Of a stretch of 64,000 bases of DNA, positions 38,724 through 48,279 are shown in pieces (the first letter of the stretch is position 1; each line of letters starts with the position of its first letter). The position numbers and the translations under genes are program-made. This stretch comes from Leptospira barantonii (GTDB taxonomy: Bacteria; Spirochaetota; Leptospiria; Leptospirales; Leptospiraceae): positions 434,001 to 498,000 of the forward strand of contig NZ_NPDS01000002.1 in the NCBI RefSeq assembly GCF_002811925.1, given 5' to 3'. The notes beneath the pieces are model-generated. The model saw only the letters and a list, made by a program, of their open reading frames with translations. It searched no databases and had not been told where the DNA came from.

Positions 38724-39317
38724 TTGAAGGAAAGAATTCTTTTTATAGGCGTTTTGTTTCTCGGAATCGGGCTTGGCTTTTTCGGTTGGAAAGAATGGAG
38801 AACGAAGTCCTCCGTTCAAGAACCGGTCTTCGTTGAAGAATGGTCCTCCACAACTTTGAAAAACACGGAGAACTTAGAAATCCCTCTCAGCAGAATTCCG
38901 GGAAAACTCAAACTCGTCTATTTCGGATTTTCTCATTGTCCCGATATGTGTCCTCGTGCCTTGCTCGATATGTCCGCTACGGTTCGCGAACTCGGAAACG
39001 ACGGTAAGAATTTGACTCCGGTGTTTATCAGCGTGGACCCGGAACGGGATTCTCCGGAACTACTTGCAAAATATGTAAAGCAGTTTGCGGGGCAGGGACT
39101 GATCGCTTTGACGGGCGAGAAGGCGAAGTTGGATTCTCTTCAATCCGCGTTCGGCGCCGTTTCCAAAAAAGTCAGCGCTCCACAATTGGAAGGCGGTTAT
39201 ACGGTGGATCATACCGTTTTTCTTTACGTTCTGGACGATCAGAGTAGAATTCTCGCCACGTTCCCGGGAGGAACGGACGGAAAAACTCTCGCCAAAGATA
39301 TTAGAAAATTCTTATAG
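38724..39317 (+). CDS. Sco1/SenC family copper chaperone
   Basis: 197 aa from TTG 38724, preceded by AGGAGAAAG. An N-terminal membrane anchor (ILFIGVLFLGIGLGFFGW) precedes a thioredoxin-fold domain with the copper motif CPDMCP and the distal His in VDHTVFLY. Sco proteins deliver copper to the CuA site of cytochrome oxidase or act as thiol-disulfide partners. It is the last gene of the copper operon, which supports copper delivery as its theme. It converges with the DUF486 gene after 7 bases. Confidence 0.9.
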   Translation: MKERILFIGVLFLGIGLGFFGWKEWRTKSSVQEPVFVEEWSSTTLKNTENLEIPLSRIPGKLKLVYFGFSHCPDMCPRALLDMSATVRELGNDGKNLTPVFISVDPERDSPELLAKYVKQFAGQGLIALTGEKAKLDSLQSAFGAVSKKVSAPQLEGGYTVDHTVFLYVLDDQSRILATFPGGTDGKTLAKDIRKFL

Positions 39318-39324
39318 AGTCGTT

Positions 39325-39693
39325 TTACGGATTCGACGAGGCGGAACTAACCCCGCTCTTATCGTAAAACGCGAACCCTACCGCGGCTAAGATCAAAAGA
39401 AAACTCACCGCGTGATTCCATTTTATTTTTTCCTTTAGAACCAAAGACGCGAACAGAATGAAAACGCTGATCGTGATGATCTCCTGAAGAATTTTGAGTT
39501 GAAACGCGCTGTAACCTTCTTCACCGTAACCGATCCGATTTGCGGGAACCATAAGTACGTATTCGAAGAGGGCGATTCCCCAGCTTAAAAAAATCGTAAG
39601 GGGAAGACTCCAGCCGTGAAAATACTTCAAGTGACCGTACCAAGCGAAGGTCATAAAAAAATTGGAGCAAAGAAGAAGGACAAAGGTTTTCAT
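39325..39693 (-). CDS. DUF486/DMT-type small membrane protein
   Basis: 122 aa with four hydrophobic helices, typical of the DUF486 family (single-module drug/metabolite-transporter relatives): SNFFMTFAWYGHLKY, SWGIALFEYVLMVPANRIGY with the characteristic PANR, and FQLKILQEIITISVF. Four-helix proteins of this type usually act as dimers; the substrate is unknown. Single gene. Confidence 0.88.
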   Translation of the reverse strand: MKTFVLLLCSNFFMTFAWYGHLKYFHGWSLPLTIFLSWGIALFEYVLMVPANRIGYGEEGYSAFQLKILQEIITISVFILFASLVLKEKIKWNHAVSFLLILAAVGFAFYDKSGVSSASSNP

Positions 39694-39738
39694 AAGTGAA
39701 TGGGAGCCCGTTCGCTTATGGAGCGCAATCCTGATTTC

Positions 39739-39767
39739 AAAAAAAAAGCCCCGGAGTTCCGGGGTTT
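39739..39767 (-). terminator. Rho-independent terminator for the Hsp20 genes
   Basis: On the minus strand the stem CCCCGGA / TCCGGGG runs into an uninterrupted T-tract (seen as A residues at 39739-39747). It lies 55 bases beyond the second Hsp20 stop. Confidence 0.85.
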
Positions 39768-39821
39768 GAATGTAGGGTTTTAGACTTCAGGTAGTATAAC
39801 GTCCACCGAAGGATGGAACGA

Positions 39822-40226
39822 TTACTCGGAACGAACTTCTATTTTTTTCGTGTGAGGTTTTCTCTTGGGAAGAATCAGATTCAAAACCCCATTCTTGTAA
39901 ACCGCGGAGATTTGATCCTCTTCGACCGATTCGGTTAGAGTAAAGGATCTCTTGTATTCGCCGGTCCTGTATTCCGAATATCTCAGTTCACCGGAAATAT
40001 CTTTCTCGGAGGTTTTGCCCGAGATGGTCAGTTGATCCTTTTCGATCTGAACTTGAACGTCCTTTTCCTCCACGCCAGGAAGATCCGCGTAGAGATAGAT
40101 ATTCGTTTCGTCCGAATAAACGTCCACTCTTGGCGTAAGGATTCTCGTTCTTTCCTTTTTTACTTCCTGAGAATTTTGATTCTCCTCGGTTGTGTGATTT
40201 TCTTTGTTCAATACTGCGTTTGTCAT
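39822..40226 (-). CDS. Small heat shock protein Hsp20 (second copy)
   Basis: 134 aa. Alpha-crystallin domain: [22 protein letters not shown], the [13 protein letters not shown] strand, and the closing [15 protein letters not shown] with the G-x-L motif. It lacks a long N-terminal arm. ATP-independent holdase that keeps unfolding proteins soluble. It lies 20 bases downstream of the first Hsp20 gene and probably forms hetero-oligomers with it; paired hsp20 genes of this kind are known in Leptospira. Confidence 0.92.
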   Translation of the reverse strand: MTNAVLNKENHTTEENQNSQEVKKERTRILTPRVDVYSDETNIYLYADLPGVEEKDVQVQIEKDQLTISGKTSEKDISGELRYSEYRTGEYKRSFTLTESVEEDQISAVYKNGVLNLILPKRKPHTKKIEVRSE

Positions 40227-40246
40227 CGTGATTCTCCTAATCGTTG

Positions 40247-40663
40247 TTATTTGGTCTGAACTTGGATCTTACGCGGTTTAACACTTTCCCGGATCGGGAG
40301 CGTAAGAACCAAAACTCCGTTTCTAAATTCTGCGGTGGTTTTCTCGGAATCCACTTCCGCAGGAAGTTCCAAGGTTCTGCGAAACTTTCCGTGATATCTT
40401 TCCACACGATTTGTGTTGTAAGAGTCCTGCGGTTTGTTTACCGGGGCTTCGCCTTCGAGTCTAAGTTGGTTGCCGCTCACGGTAATCTCCAAAGAATTCG
40501 TGTCGATTCCGGGAACCAAAGCGGTGATCGTAATGGCGTCCGTTCCCTTGTGGATATTCAGAGTCGGATAGGCGCTTCCACCGTTTGCGGGAAATTGATC
40601 CCATAGGCTCGAAAACCGGTTTTGTAGTTTATGAAAGTCTTCAAAGATTCTAAATTCGTTCAT
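40247..40663 (-). CDS. Small heat shock protein Hsp20 (first copy)
   Basis: 138 aa. Alpha-crystallin domain with [53 protein letters not shown] and the closing [14 protein letters not shown]. The N-terminus [17 protein letters not shown] is typical of class A Hsp20. It is the leading gene of the two-gene heat shock unit. About 36-90 bases upstream lies an inverted repeat built of HrcA half sites in everted order, so heat regulation by HrcA or a relative is plausible. Confidence 0.92.
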   Translation of the reverse strand: MNEFRIFEDFHKLQNRFSSLWDQFPANGGSAYPTLNIHKGTDAITITALVPGIDTNSLEITVSGNQLRLEGEAPVNKPQDSYNTNRVERYHGKFRRTLELPAEVDSEKTTAEFRNGVLVLTLPIRESVKPRKIQVQTK

Positions 40664-41078
40664 ATTTTTATTTTACCTCTATTAGCAATCTGGATATTAG
40701 AGTGCTAAAATGTTTAAAAAGTTCCATTCTTTTATAAAAAATTTAGCACTCTTTTTGATCTTGTGCCAGTGAGGAGAATGGACCTGAAAAGCCCCGTTCC
40801 GAGCCTGAATCCGGGTTTGTAGCTAAGGTTCGGAATTTGTAGTCACGGACTGAGGAAACGGACGCTTACGGATTTTTTGGCGAAGCGGGGGAAGAGGGGC
40901 GGATTCTTAAAAAATAAATGACAAGTTTTAATATATAATTTTTATAATATGCCACGGTCGGACGCCGGTTTATACGATGTCGCATTATCAAACCCGAAAA
41001 CGTTTGAACGCGGGTTAGACGATCGAAGACGTCCGTTTCAATTTTTACGAACGAATACAATTCAAATCAGAGAGATAC
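40664..41078. other. Divergent intergenic region, 415 bases
   Basis: Control region between hsp20 (minus) and the YdeI-like gene (plus). It contains the CIRCE-like repeat (40699-40752) and a TATAAT at 40943 with ATGACA 19 bases before it, a weak promoter candidate for the YdeI-like gene. No coding frame here looks real. Confidence 0.5.
40699..40752. promoter_or_regulatory. Everted CIRCE-like inverted repeat
   Basis: AGAGTGCTAAA (40699-40709) and TTTAGCACTCT (40742-40752) are a perfect 11-base inverted repeat. The half sites equal those of CIRCE (TTAGCACTC-N9-GAGTGCTAA), the HrcA operator, but here they point the other way and are about 32 bases apart. Confidence 0.55.
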
Positions 41079-41666
41079 ATGGCTCAAAAAAATCCGAAAG
41101 TCGATACATACATAAACAAAGACAAAAACTGGCAGAAAGAATTGATAAAAATGAGGGAGATCGTTCTCGGTTGTAAACTCGAAGAGGATCTGAAATGGGG
41201 AGTTCCTTGTTACACGTTTCAGGAAAACAACGTGGTTCTCATTCATGTTTTTAAGGAATACTGCGCTTATTTATTTTTTAAGGGCGCGTTGTTGAAAGAT
41301 CCGCAAGGCATTCTTGTTCAGCAGACGAAGAACGTTCAGTCGGCTCGGCAGATTCGTTTTACCGATGTGAAAGAAATTACGAAGATGAAATCGGTTATAA
41401 AAGCATACATTCAAGAAGCAATAGCGGTGGAAAAATCCGGTTTGAAAGTGACTCTTAAAAAAACGGAAGAATTCAAAATGCCGGATGAATTCAAAAACAA
41501 ATTGAAAGAGATTCCCGAATTGAAAACCGCCTTCGAGGCACTGACCCCGGGAAGACAAAGGGCTTATCTTCTTCACTTCGCGGCTCCGAAACAATCCAAA
41601 ACTCGCGAATCCAGAATCGAAAAATCGATGCAACAAATCTTCAAAGGTAAGGGATTGAACGACTGA
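41079..41666 (+). CDS. YdeI/DUF1801 family protein
   Basis: 195 aa. The DUF1801-like N-terminal part contains EEDLKWGVPCYTF and the Phe/Tyr-rich strand AYLFFKGALL. The C-terminal YdeI/OmpD-associated part contains PELKTAFEALTPGRQRAYLLHF. Cytoplasmic; members have been linked to antimicrobial or bacteriocin tolerance, but the biochemical activity is unknown. Single gene with a start near a TATAAT-containing leader. Confidence 0.85.
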   Translation: MAQKNPKVDTYINKDKNWQKELIKMREIVLGCKLEEDLKWGVPCYTFQENNVVLIHVFKEYCAYLFFKGALLKDPQGILVQQTKNVQSARQIRFTDVKEITKMKSVIKAYIQEAIAVEKSGLKVTLKKTEEFKMPDEFKNKLKEIPELKTAFEALTPGRQRAYLLHFAAPKQSKTRESRIEKSMQQIFKGKGLND

Positions 41667-41808
41667 TGTTCTTTGGAATAGAACGGATTTATCGAAACTT
41701 GTGTTAAGTCGTTTTTAAGAACTTCGGTTTCGTCTAACTTTAATTTGCGAAAATTCTAAGAGCGATTTGGTTGTATAAAATGATCTCCTCGATTCGATTC
41801 AAACTCTT

Positions 41809-42570
41809 ATGAAAGATTCAAAACCCGCGTATCAAAATCTAAAACCCACCATTCGGGATTGGGTTCTCGTCGGAATCGGCCTCGCGTTCGTCGTTATGGG
41901 AATCGTGATTCTTCCCAAAAATCCAAAGGTAGGAATTGTGACTCTTACGTTCTTCGGTCTTTGCGCCGGAGTTGCGATTCGAACCGTGATTCGTAAGAGA
42001 AAGGAAAGTAAGTTTCAAGGTCTTTCCGTTCATGTGATCGGAGGAGTTGAGATCCGACCTTCTCGGTTGAGAATTCTGATCCTGTCCGTTTCGTTGGTTA
42101 TCGTCGGGGCCGTTCTTCTTATTTTCGGAAACGAATATCCGCTCGTCTTTCGCGTCTTGGCGGGTTTGATTTGTGGAATCGGAATCGTGTTGATGGTCCT
42201 GGTCGCTTTTCGAAAAATACCGGTCGGCTTCATTCGATTCGACTACGAAGGATTTACGATCGGAAGAAAACGATGGAACGTTACACTTCCTTGGGACGAG
42301 ATCGCTCTGGTTCGTCCCGGCGATTTCAACGGAAATTCCGCCTTGTATCTTTGGGTAAAATCCTACGAAAGAATCCGAACCGAGCCGAAAGAATTTCATT
42401 CCTTGGCGGTGGCGGAAATCCTCTCCAGCGAAAGTTGGGTCGGTTCGCATTTTATGATCTTAACGGAGAATTACAATCTTCATTCTCCTATGGTCGCCGA
42501 GGCGTTGGAACGTTACGTTTCCGAGCCCGAGGTCCGAGAAGAATTGAAAAATCGTAAGATTCTTTCCTAA
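41809..42570 (+). CDS. Membrane protein of unknown function
   Basis: 253 aa. Two hydrophobic hairpins (WVLVGIGLAFVVMGIVIL with TLTFFGLCAGVAI, and LRILILSVSLVIVGAVLL with VLAGLICGIGIVLMVLVAF) are followed by a soluble, beta-rich PH-like domain (GFTIGRKRWNVTLPWDEIALVRPGD). The repeated Leu/Ile pairs suggest an internal duplication of a two-helix unit. Not recognised beyond a resemblance to bacterial PH-domain membrane proteins. Confidence 0.7.
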   Translation: MKDSKPAYQNLKPTIRDWVLVGIGLAFVVMGIVILPKNPKVGIVTLTFFGLCAGVAIRTVIRKRKESKFQGLSVHVIGGVEIRPSRLRILILSVSLVIVGAVLLIFGNEYPLVFRVLAGLICGIGIVLMVLVAFRKIPVGFIRFDYEGFTIGRKRWNVTLPWDEIALVRPGDFNGNSALYLWVKSYERIRTEPKEFHSLAVAEILSSESWVGSHFMILTENYNLHSPMVAEALERYVSEPEVREELKNRKILS

Positions 42571-42670
42571 TATTCCAAGAACGTTAAGAAGAATTTTCTT
42601 TTCTGGAGAATCGTGTGATTTTTGAGAAGAGAAAAGAGAAAAGATCGAGAGAGGCGATCGGTGGGATGAG

Positions 42671-42717
42671 AAACACCCTGAGGTTTTTGCGTTTGAAAAC
42701 ACGACCTCAAGGTGTTT
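42671..42717. terminator. Long imperfect hairpin between convergent genes
   Basis: AAACACCCTGAGGT (42671-42684) pairs with ACCTCAAGGTGTTT (42704-42717) except for one mismatch. It could end both the membrane-protein transcript and the histone-like gene, with only short T-runs on either side. Confidence 0.55.
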
Positions 42718-42758
42718 ATTAGAAGAACGAAAAAGTTTAAACGTTGTTAGACGTCTTC

Positions 42759-43400
42759 TTATCTCTTTTTCGTTTTTTTCTTGGCAGTTTTCTTTTTAGC
42801 CGTCTTCTTCTTGGCTGTTTTTTTAGGAGCTTTTTTCTTCGCTACCTTCTTCTTAGCCACTTTCTTTTTCGCGGTCTTTTTCTTTTTAGGCGCGGATTTC
42901 TTCTTGGCGACTTTTTTCTTTGCCGCTTTCTTTTTTGCAGCCTTTTTCTTAGCGGCTTTCTTTACGGCCGCTTTTTTCTTCGCCGCCACTCTTTCAACAA
43001 CCGCCTTATCACCTTCGTTCGAACGGAAGAAGGATTTTTCAAAGTCACGATTCTTAAACGAAACCAAGGCACGACCGATCAGTTCGTCGATATCGGAAGT
43101 TTCCATTCCTTCGTTCGCGGATTCGATGAAGTCATAAGAAAGATGAGCGAGTCCGCAACGCAGATAACTCGTGAGTTTATCCTGAGAAGCTCCTTGGCGG
43201 GCGAGACCGTGAAGCCATTCTCTGAGAATCTTATCTCCGAGTTCGAAGTTCGCTTCGGGTTGAGCGGATCTACCGGTCTTACGAAACTCTTCGTTGAGTT
43301 TTTGGTGAACGAGTGAATAATCATCTTCGAAAGCTTTATCGAGAATACCGTCTTCGATAAGCCTTGCGTCCAGTTTTTGGACAATAGAGGAATCGGCCAT
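42759..43400 (-). CDS. Histone H1-like protein with lysine-rich repeat tail
   Basis: 213 aa. Residues 1-138 are a folded, helical domain (KILREWLHGLARQGASQDKL, DIDELIGRALVSFKNRDFEK) of unknown family. Residues 139-213 are a tail of AAKKKxxxKK-type repeats, mainly Lys, Ala and Thr, like eukaryotic H1 and Bordetella/Chlamydia Hc proteins. It probably compacts or binds DNA. The tail DNA is highly repetitive and prone to length change by slippage. Single gene with a long leader region upstream. Confidence 0.8.
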   Translation of the reverse strand: MADSSIVQKLDARLIEDGILDKAFEDDYSLVHQKLNEEFRKTGRSAQPEANFELGDKILREWLHGLARQGASQDKLTSYLRCGLAHLSYDFIESANEGMETSDIDELIGRALVSFKNRDFEKSFFRSNEGDKAVVERVAAKKKAAVKKAAKKKAAKKKAAKKKVAKKKSAPKKKKTAKKKVAKKKVAKKKAPKKTAKKKTAKKKTAKKKTKKR

Positions 43401-44057
43401 AGTGTTTAGAATCTCCTGAAATTACGGGGCAGAAATTGGATATAGTTTGTTCGAAGAATTCTTTCTGCAAGAAAAAACTGAAACGAGGTTTAAAATGATC
43501 TCCTAACTTAGAATGAATGCTCTAACGATGAAAGTCGGATTTATGAATTAAGAGGTTTGTTATATAGAATGAAAGTGATCGGACCTTGGTTCGATTGGAT
43601 TCTCGGGTGCGCGTTGTAATTTTTCAAAAGGTTTCGTTCTGCTTTTCGAGTTCTGCTCTCAGGTAAGAATATCTTGATATTACAAAATAGATCCAGGTTC
43701 CATCGTCTTCTTGTGTACCTTGTTTAGTACCTAAGCGACTTTGTTTTTGAAGAAGGAATCGTTTGGTTGCTTGAGAAGTGTTGCAGATTGTTTGGAATGG
43801 TTTGAGGTGATGCTTATTTTTCAAACCCAGAAGAATCGATAGGGTTGTTCGTTCTCTGTGTCGCGCCCCTCTGAACTTTTTCAAAACTTGTATTTGATTT
43901 CCCGAGTTTGAAATTCTTTGCTTCCGAGAAATCATCGTTTCCAAATTGGATTCTCCGTGCCTGGAAAGAATTCTTCCTAAAAAAGAATCGATTCAAAACC
44001 GCTTGGAAATAAGGAATTTCATGGGTTTTTGTCTGTTCAAGAGTTGAACAAATTTTC
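43401..44057. other. Intergenic region, 657 bases, no convincing gene
   Basis: The longest gene-poor stretch in the window. A minus-strand frame at 43624-43944 (106 codons) has no Shine-Dalgarno and no recognisable fold, and I do not call it. The right end holds the operator-like repeat and promoter of the polysaccharide operon. An untranslated leader or a small RNA is possible. Confidence 0.5.
44034..44050. promoter_or_regulatory. Inverted repeat next to the polysaccharide operon promoter
   Basis: TGTTCAA-GAG-TTGAACA is a perfect 7-base inverted repeat ending 7 bases before the -35 box at 44058. It is well placed for an activator or repressor, perhaps the MarR-type product of the first gene. 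Confidence 0.55.
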
Positions 44058-44086
44058 TTGACAGAAGCCCTTTGCGGTCTTTTTAT
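44058..44086 (+). promoter_or_regulatory. Promoter of the polysaccharide operon
   Basis: TTGACA (44058-44063), 17-base spacer, TTTTAT (44081-44086). The predicted transcript start near 44093 leaves a leader of about 100 bases before ATG 44193, which argues against the earlier in-frame starts at 44058 and 44085. Confidence 0.6.
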
Positions 44087-44192
44087 GAGTCAAGATTTTC
44101 CAATTCTGGGATTGACCCGGCGAAGCTATGCCAAAAGTTTCCGTTCGATTCCGTTTTTCTCGAATCTCCTCCTTCTTTTTTTTGGTGTTCCC

Positions 44193-44513
44193 ATGGATGA
44201 CGCGTTAAGACACAAACTTCTGAGAATCTTGGAAGAAAATCCCGAAGTCAATCAGAGAGAAATCTCCGAAATCTTAGGGATTAGCTTGGGGAAAGTGAAC
44301 TATTGTCTCAAGGCTTTGATGGACAAGGGTTGGATCAAGGCCAAGAACTTTAAGAACAGCAAGAACAAACTCGCGTACGCTTACTTTTTAACTCCGATGG
44401 GCATCGAAGAGAAGGCGATCATTACGGTTCGTTATTTAAAAGTGAAGATGCAGGAATACGAACAGATTCGAAAAGAGATCGAAGAGTTGAAGAAGGAAGT
44501 CGGGGAAGAATAG
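44193..44513 (+). CDS. EPS-associated MarR-family transcriptional regulator
   Basis: 106 aa from ATG 44193. Winged helix-turn-helix: [37 protein letters not shown] is the DNA-binding core, followed by a wing and a C-terminal coiled coil ([20 protein letters not shown]). It matches the small MarR-type regulators that begin exopolysaccharide operons (TIGR04176 type). Earlier in-frame starts lie at or inside the -35/-10 region and are rejected. It probably controls its own operon through the repeat at 44034. GDP-fucose synthase follows after 2 bases. Confidence 0.85.
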   Translation: MDDALRHKLLRILEENPEVNQREISEILGISLGKVNYCLKALMDKGWIKAKNFKNSKNKLAYAYFLTPMGIEEKAIITVRYLKVKMQEYEQIRKEIEELKKEVGEE

Positions 44514-44515
44514 CG

Positions 44516-45463
<948 letters not shown>

Positions 45464-45475
45464 AATTAGGATTTT

Positions 45476-47230
45476 ATGTTAAACCGTTTATTAATACGTC
45501 TTTGGGGACATCTTACCCCGAGAAGAAAAAAGGAATTTCTATTCCTCATCTTTTTGATTTTTTTATCTTCTATTAGCGAAATTTTTGCGATCGGGTCCAT
45601 CCTTCCTTTTATCACTGTGATCACAAAACCCGAGATATTATTTCAGCAGTCTTGGCTGAAAGAATATCTTTTTCAATTGGGTTATTCGGATCCGAAGACG
45701 ATCATTCTTCCTTTTACCTTACTTTTTGTGGGCGCGGTGATCGTTTCAGGAATCACACGTTTGTATCTGTTGTGGTTTAGTACGAAGTTTTCCTTCGAAA
45801 CGGGAAACGATCTGAGCATTAACATTTACAATCGAACCTTGTATCAACCGTATCAAGTGCATATTTCCAGAAACAGTAGCGAGGTTGTTTCCGGAATTCT
45901 CATCAAAGCGAAAAGAATGATCGGCACGGTGATTCTTCCCGTAATCCATATCATTACTACGATCCTGATGGCGATCGTGATCTTCGCGTTTCTGGTTCAG
46001 TTGGATCCGTTGATCGTAGGTGTGGGTCTTTTTTGTTTCGGCGGTTTATATTCTCTGATGGCATTGTTCGCTAGGAAACGATTGTTGGCGAACGGACATG
46101 TGGAAGCGGAAGAACACGCGAGAGTTCTGAAACACTTGCAGGAAGGAATCGGAGGAGTTCGAGAAATTCTTCTGGACGGAAATCAAAAATTTTATACGGA
46201 GCTTTTTCGGGAATCGGATCAAAAGTTAAGAATCGCTTCTGCGGTTACGACTTTTACGGGCGCGAGTCCGAGATATATGTTCGAGACATTGGCGTTGACG
46301 ATCGTCGCTTTTCTTTCCTATCAAGCGAGTTTAAATTCCGGCGGAATCGAATCTTCTTTGCCTCTACTCGGTTCGATCGTACTCGGAGTTCAAAGACTGA
46401 TGCCGATCGTTCAACAAGGTTTTCAAAGTTGGACAAGTCTTCGTTCTTCCATTCCGATCATCAACGACGTTCTTGCCCTGTTGGATCAACCGCTTCCCGC
46501 GTATTCTTATCTACCTAAGGCCGAACCGATTTCTTTTCGCGAAAAGATTTCGATCCAAGATCTGAGTTTTCAATACGTTACATCTTCTACGATCAACTTG
46601 GAACACGTCGCTCTTGAGATCAAAAAGGGCGAACGGGTAGGAATCATCGGTGAGACCGGTAGCGGAAAGAGTACGTTGATCGACGTTTTGATGGGATTGC
46701 TGGTTCCGAGTCAAGGCGCTATATTTGTGGACGGGGTTCGAATCGATTCGGACAATCTTCGTTCTTGGCAATCTTGTATCGCAAACGTTCCACAATCGAT
46801 TTATATTTCCGATACTACGATCGCGGAAAACATCGCTTTCGGTATAAATTCCGATGAGATCGATATGGAAAAAGTCAAACAAGCCGCAAAGAATGCGCAG
46901 ATTTCAGAATATATAGAATCCTTACCGAAAGGTTATCTTGCAAATGCGGGAGAGAAGGGTGTAAGGCTTTCCGGCGGTCAGAGACAACGATTGGGAATTG
47001 CCCGCGCCTTATACAAGGAAGCCTCGGTTATATTTTTCGACGAGGCTACGAGCGCTTTGGATTCGGAAACCGAAAAAGCTGTAATCGATTCGATTCAAGC
47101 ATTGAGCAAGGATCTTACGATCATTATGATCGCTCATAGGTTGAGCACGATTCAGAATTGTGATAAAGTAATCGAATTGAAAAACGGGAAAATTCACAGA
47201 GTAGGTTCTTATCAGGATATTTTTGTTTAG
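45476..47230 (+). CDS. ABC transporter, permease-ATPase fusion (flippase/exporter)
   Basis: 584 aa. Six-helix membrane domain 1-320 followed by the ATPase: Walker A GETGSGKST near 395, Q-loop, signature LSGGQRQRLGIAR, Walker B VIFFDEATSAL and the His switch AHRLST. Layout of MsbA/PglK-type exporters. Within this operon it probably flips a lipid-linked oligosaccharide across the inner membrane, PglK-like, instead of a Wzx flippase. Its ATG follows the fcl stop by 12 bases. Confidence 0.9.
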   Translation: MLNRLLIRLWGHLTPRRKKEFLFLIFLIFLSSISEIFAIGSILPFITVITKPEILFQQSWLKEYLFQLGYSDPKTIILPFTLLFVGAVIVSGITRLYLLWFSTKFSFETGNDLSINIYNRTLYQPYQVHISRNSSEVVSGILIKAKRMIGTVILPVIHIITTILMAIVIFAFLVQLDPLIVGVGLFCFGGLYSLMALFARKRLLANGHVEAEEHARVLKHLQEGIGGVREILLDGNQKFYTELFRESDQKLRIASAVTTFTGASPRYMFETLALTIVAFLSYQASLNSGGIESSLPLLGSIVLGVQRLMPIVQQGFQSWTSLRSSIPIINDVLALLDQPLPAYSYLPKAEPISFREKISIQDLSFQYVTSSTINLEHVALEIKKGERVGIIGETGSGKSTLIDVLMGLLVPSQGAIFVDGVRIDSDNLRSWQSCIANVPQSIYISDTTIAENIAFGINSDEIDMEKVKQAAKNAQISEYIESLPKGYLANAGEKGVRLSGGQRQRLGIARALYKEASVIFFDEATSALDSETEKAVIDSIQALSKDLTIIMIAHRLSTIQNCDKVIELKNGKIHRVGSYQDIFV

Positions 47231-47253
47231 AGCTTTCGTTTAATACGATTCCG

Positions 47254-48279
47254 ATGCGGGACTTTCTATTCATAGCTTGTAACAACGGCTTCGGTCATAT
47301 CAAACGGGTCGGTTCCGTAATTGAAAAGCTCCATCTGTTATCGGATAACCCGAAGATCGTCGTCGTTACCGGAAACGCTCAAAAAGAATATTTAGTCAAA
47401 GGCGATTTCATAAAAAGATACGGACTCCAAGTGATTACGGAGCCGTTTGAGTCGATCGGTTCTCCGAATGAAAATTATGAGAATGCGTTTCGATGGACGG
47501 AACGTCTTCCTAAAGAAATATTAGAAGAACGTAAGATTATCTCCGACAACTATCCCGCAATTTTAAATCAAACAAAGGCTACTCTGATGGGATCTTTTCT
47601 TTGGTCCGACGTATTTGCGCAGAGTAAAAACGGCATAGATATCTCGCTTGTCTCAAAGGAAACGGAACTTTTAAAACTCAAAAAACCTAAAATGATCTGC
47701 AATCGTTATTTTCATATGCCTAGTCTGGAGTGGATGACGATACCGGTTAAACTTCCTTTCTTTTGCGACGAATTTTCCGAAAGAAACAAGGGATTTGGCG
47801 AACGAAACTCCGTCCTGCTTTCCTTGGGAGCCGGAAGCGCGGATCGAACTCGTGTTGCTTCTTTGATCGAAAGACTCGCGGATCAGAAAATAACGGTTTA
47901 TCTTGACGATGTGTTGTTTCGGAATTTCGGTAAAACGTTAGAAAATCCGTATATTCGATCTTTTAAATTTACTCCCGAGGCGTTTTCGTCTCTGAGATTG
48001 GTCGTTGGTCGACCGGGAATCGGACTGATTACCGACTGTGTGCAGTTCGGCATTCCGATGGTTACGATAGAATCGAACGGAAATTCGGAAATAGAACACA
48101 ACGCGGAAACGGTTTCGAAATTGGGCATCGGTTACTCTTCGAAAAGTTTAGACGATGCGTTGGAATTCGGATCAAAGACGTACTTCGAAAAGACGATCTG
48201 GGATCGTTTTCAGGAAAGTATTCTTTCTATAGAAATGAACGGTCATCTAAGAGCCGCAGAATATCTTTTGGAGAATTGA
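47254..48279 (+). CDS. GT-B fold glycosyltransferase-like protein
   Basis: 341 aa. The N-terminus FIACNNGFGHIKRVGSVIEKL has the Gly-x-Gly-His-x-x-Arg pattern of MurG/UGT-type nucleotide-sugar transferases. The C-terminal part has SLGAGSADRTRVASLI and VVGRPGIGLITDCVQFGIPMVTI, where a Gly-rich loop and Asp bind the donor. PseG-type CMP-sugar hydrolases share this fold and are an alternative in a nonulosonic acid locus. It lies between the exporter and the dehydrogenase and directly abuts the latter. Donor and acceptor unknown. Confidence 0.7.
   Translation: MRDFLFIACNNGFGHIKRVGSVIEKLHLLSDNPKIVVVTGNAQKEYLVKGDFIKRYGLQVITEPFESIGSPNENYENAFRWTERLPKEILEERKIISDNYPAILNQTKATLMGSFLWSDVFAQSKNGIDISLVSKETELLKLKKPKMICNRYFHMPSLEWMTIPVKLPFFCDEFSERNKGFGERNSVLLSLGAGSADRTRVASLIERLADQKITVYLDDVLFRNFGKTLENPYIRSFKFTPEAFSSLRLVVGRPGIGLITDCVQFGIPMVTIESNGNSEIEHNAETVSKLGIGYSSKSLDDALEFGSKTYFEKTIWDRFQESILSIEMNGHLRAAEYLLEN

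Noticed and set aside
42744..43316. 190-codon plus-strand frame rich in Phe and Leu
   Set aside because: It is the complement of the lysine repeat tail (AAG read as CTT/TTC) and not a membrane protein.
43624..43944. 106-codon minus-strand frame in the large gap
   Set aside because: No ribosome site, no recognisable fold, no context; kept only as an open question.
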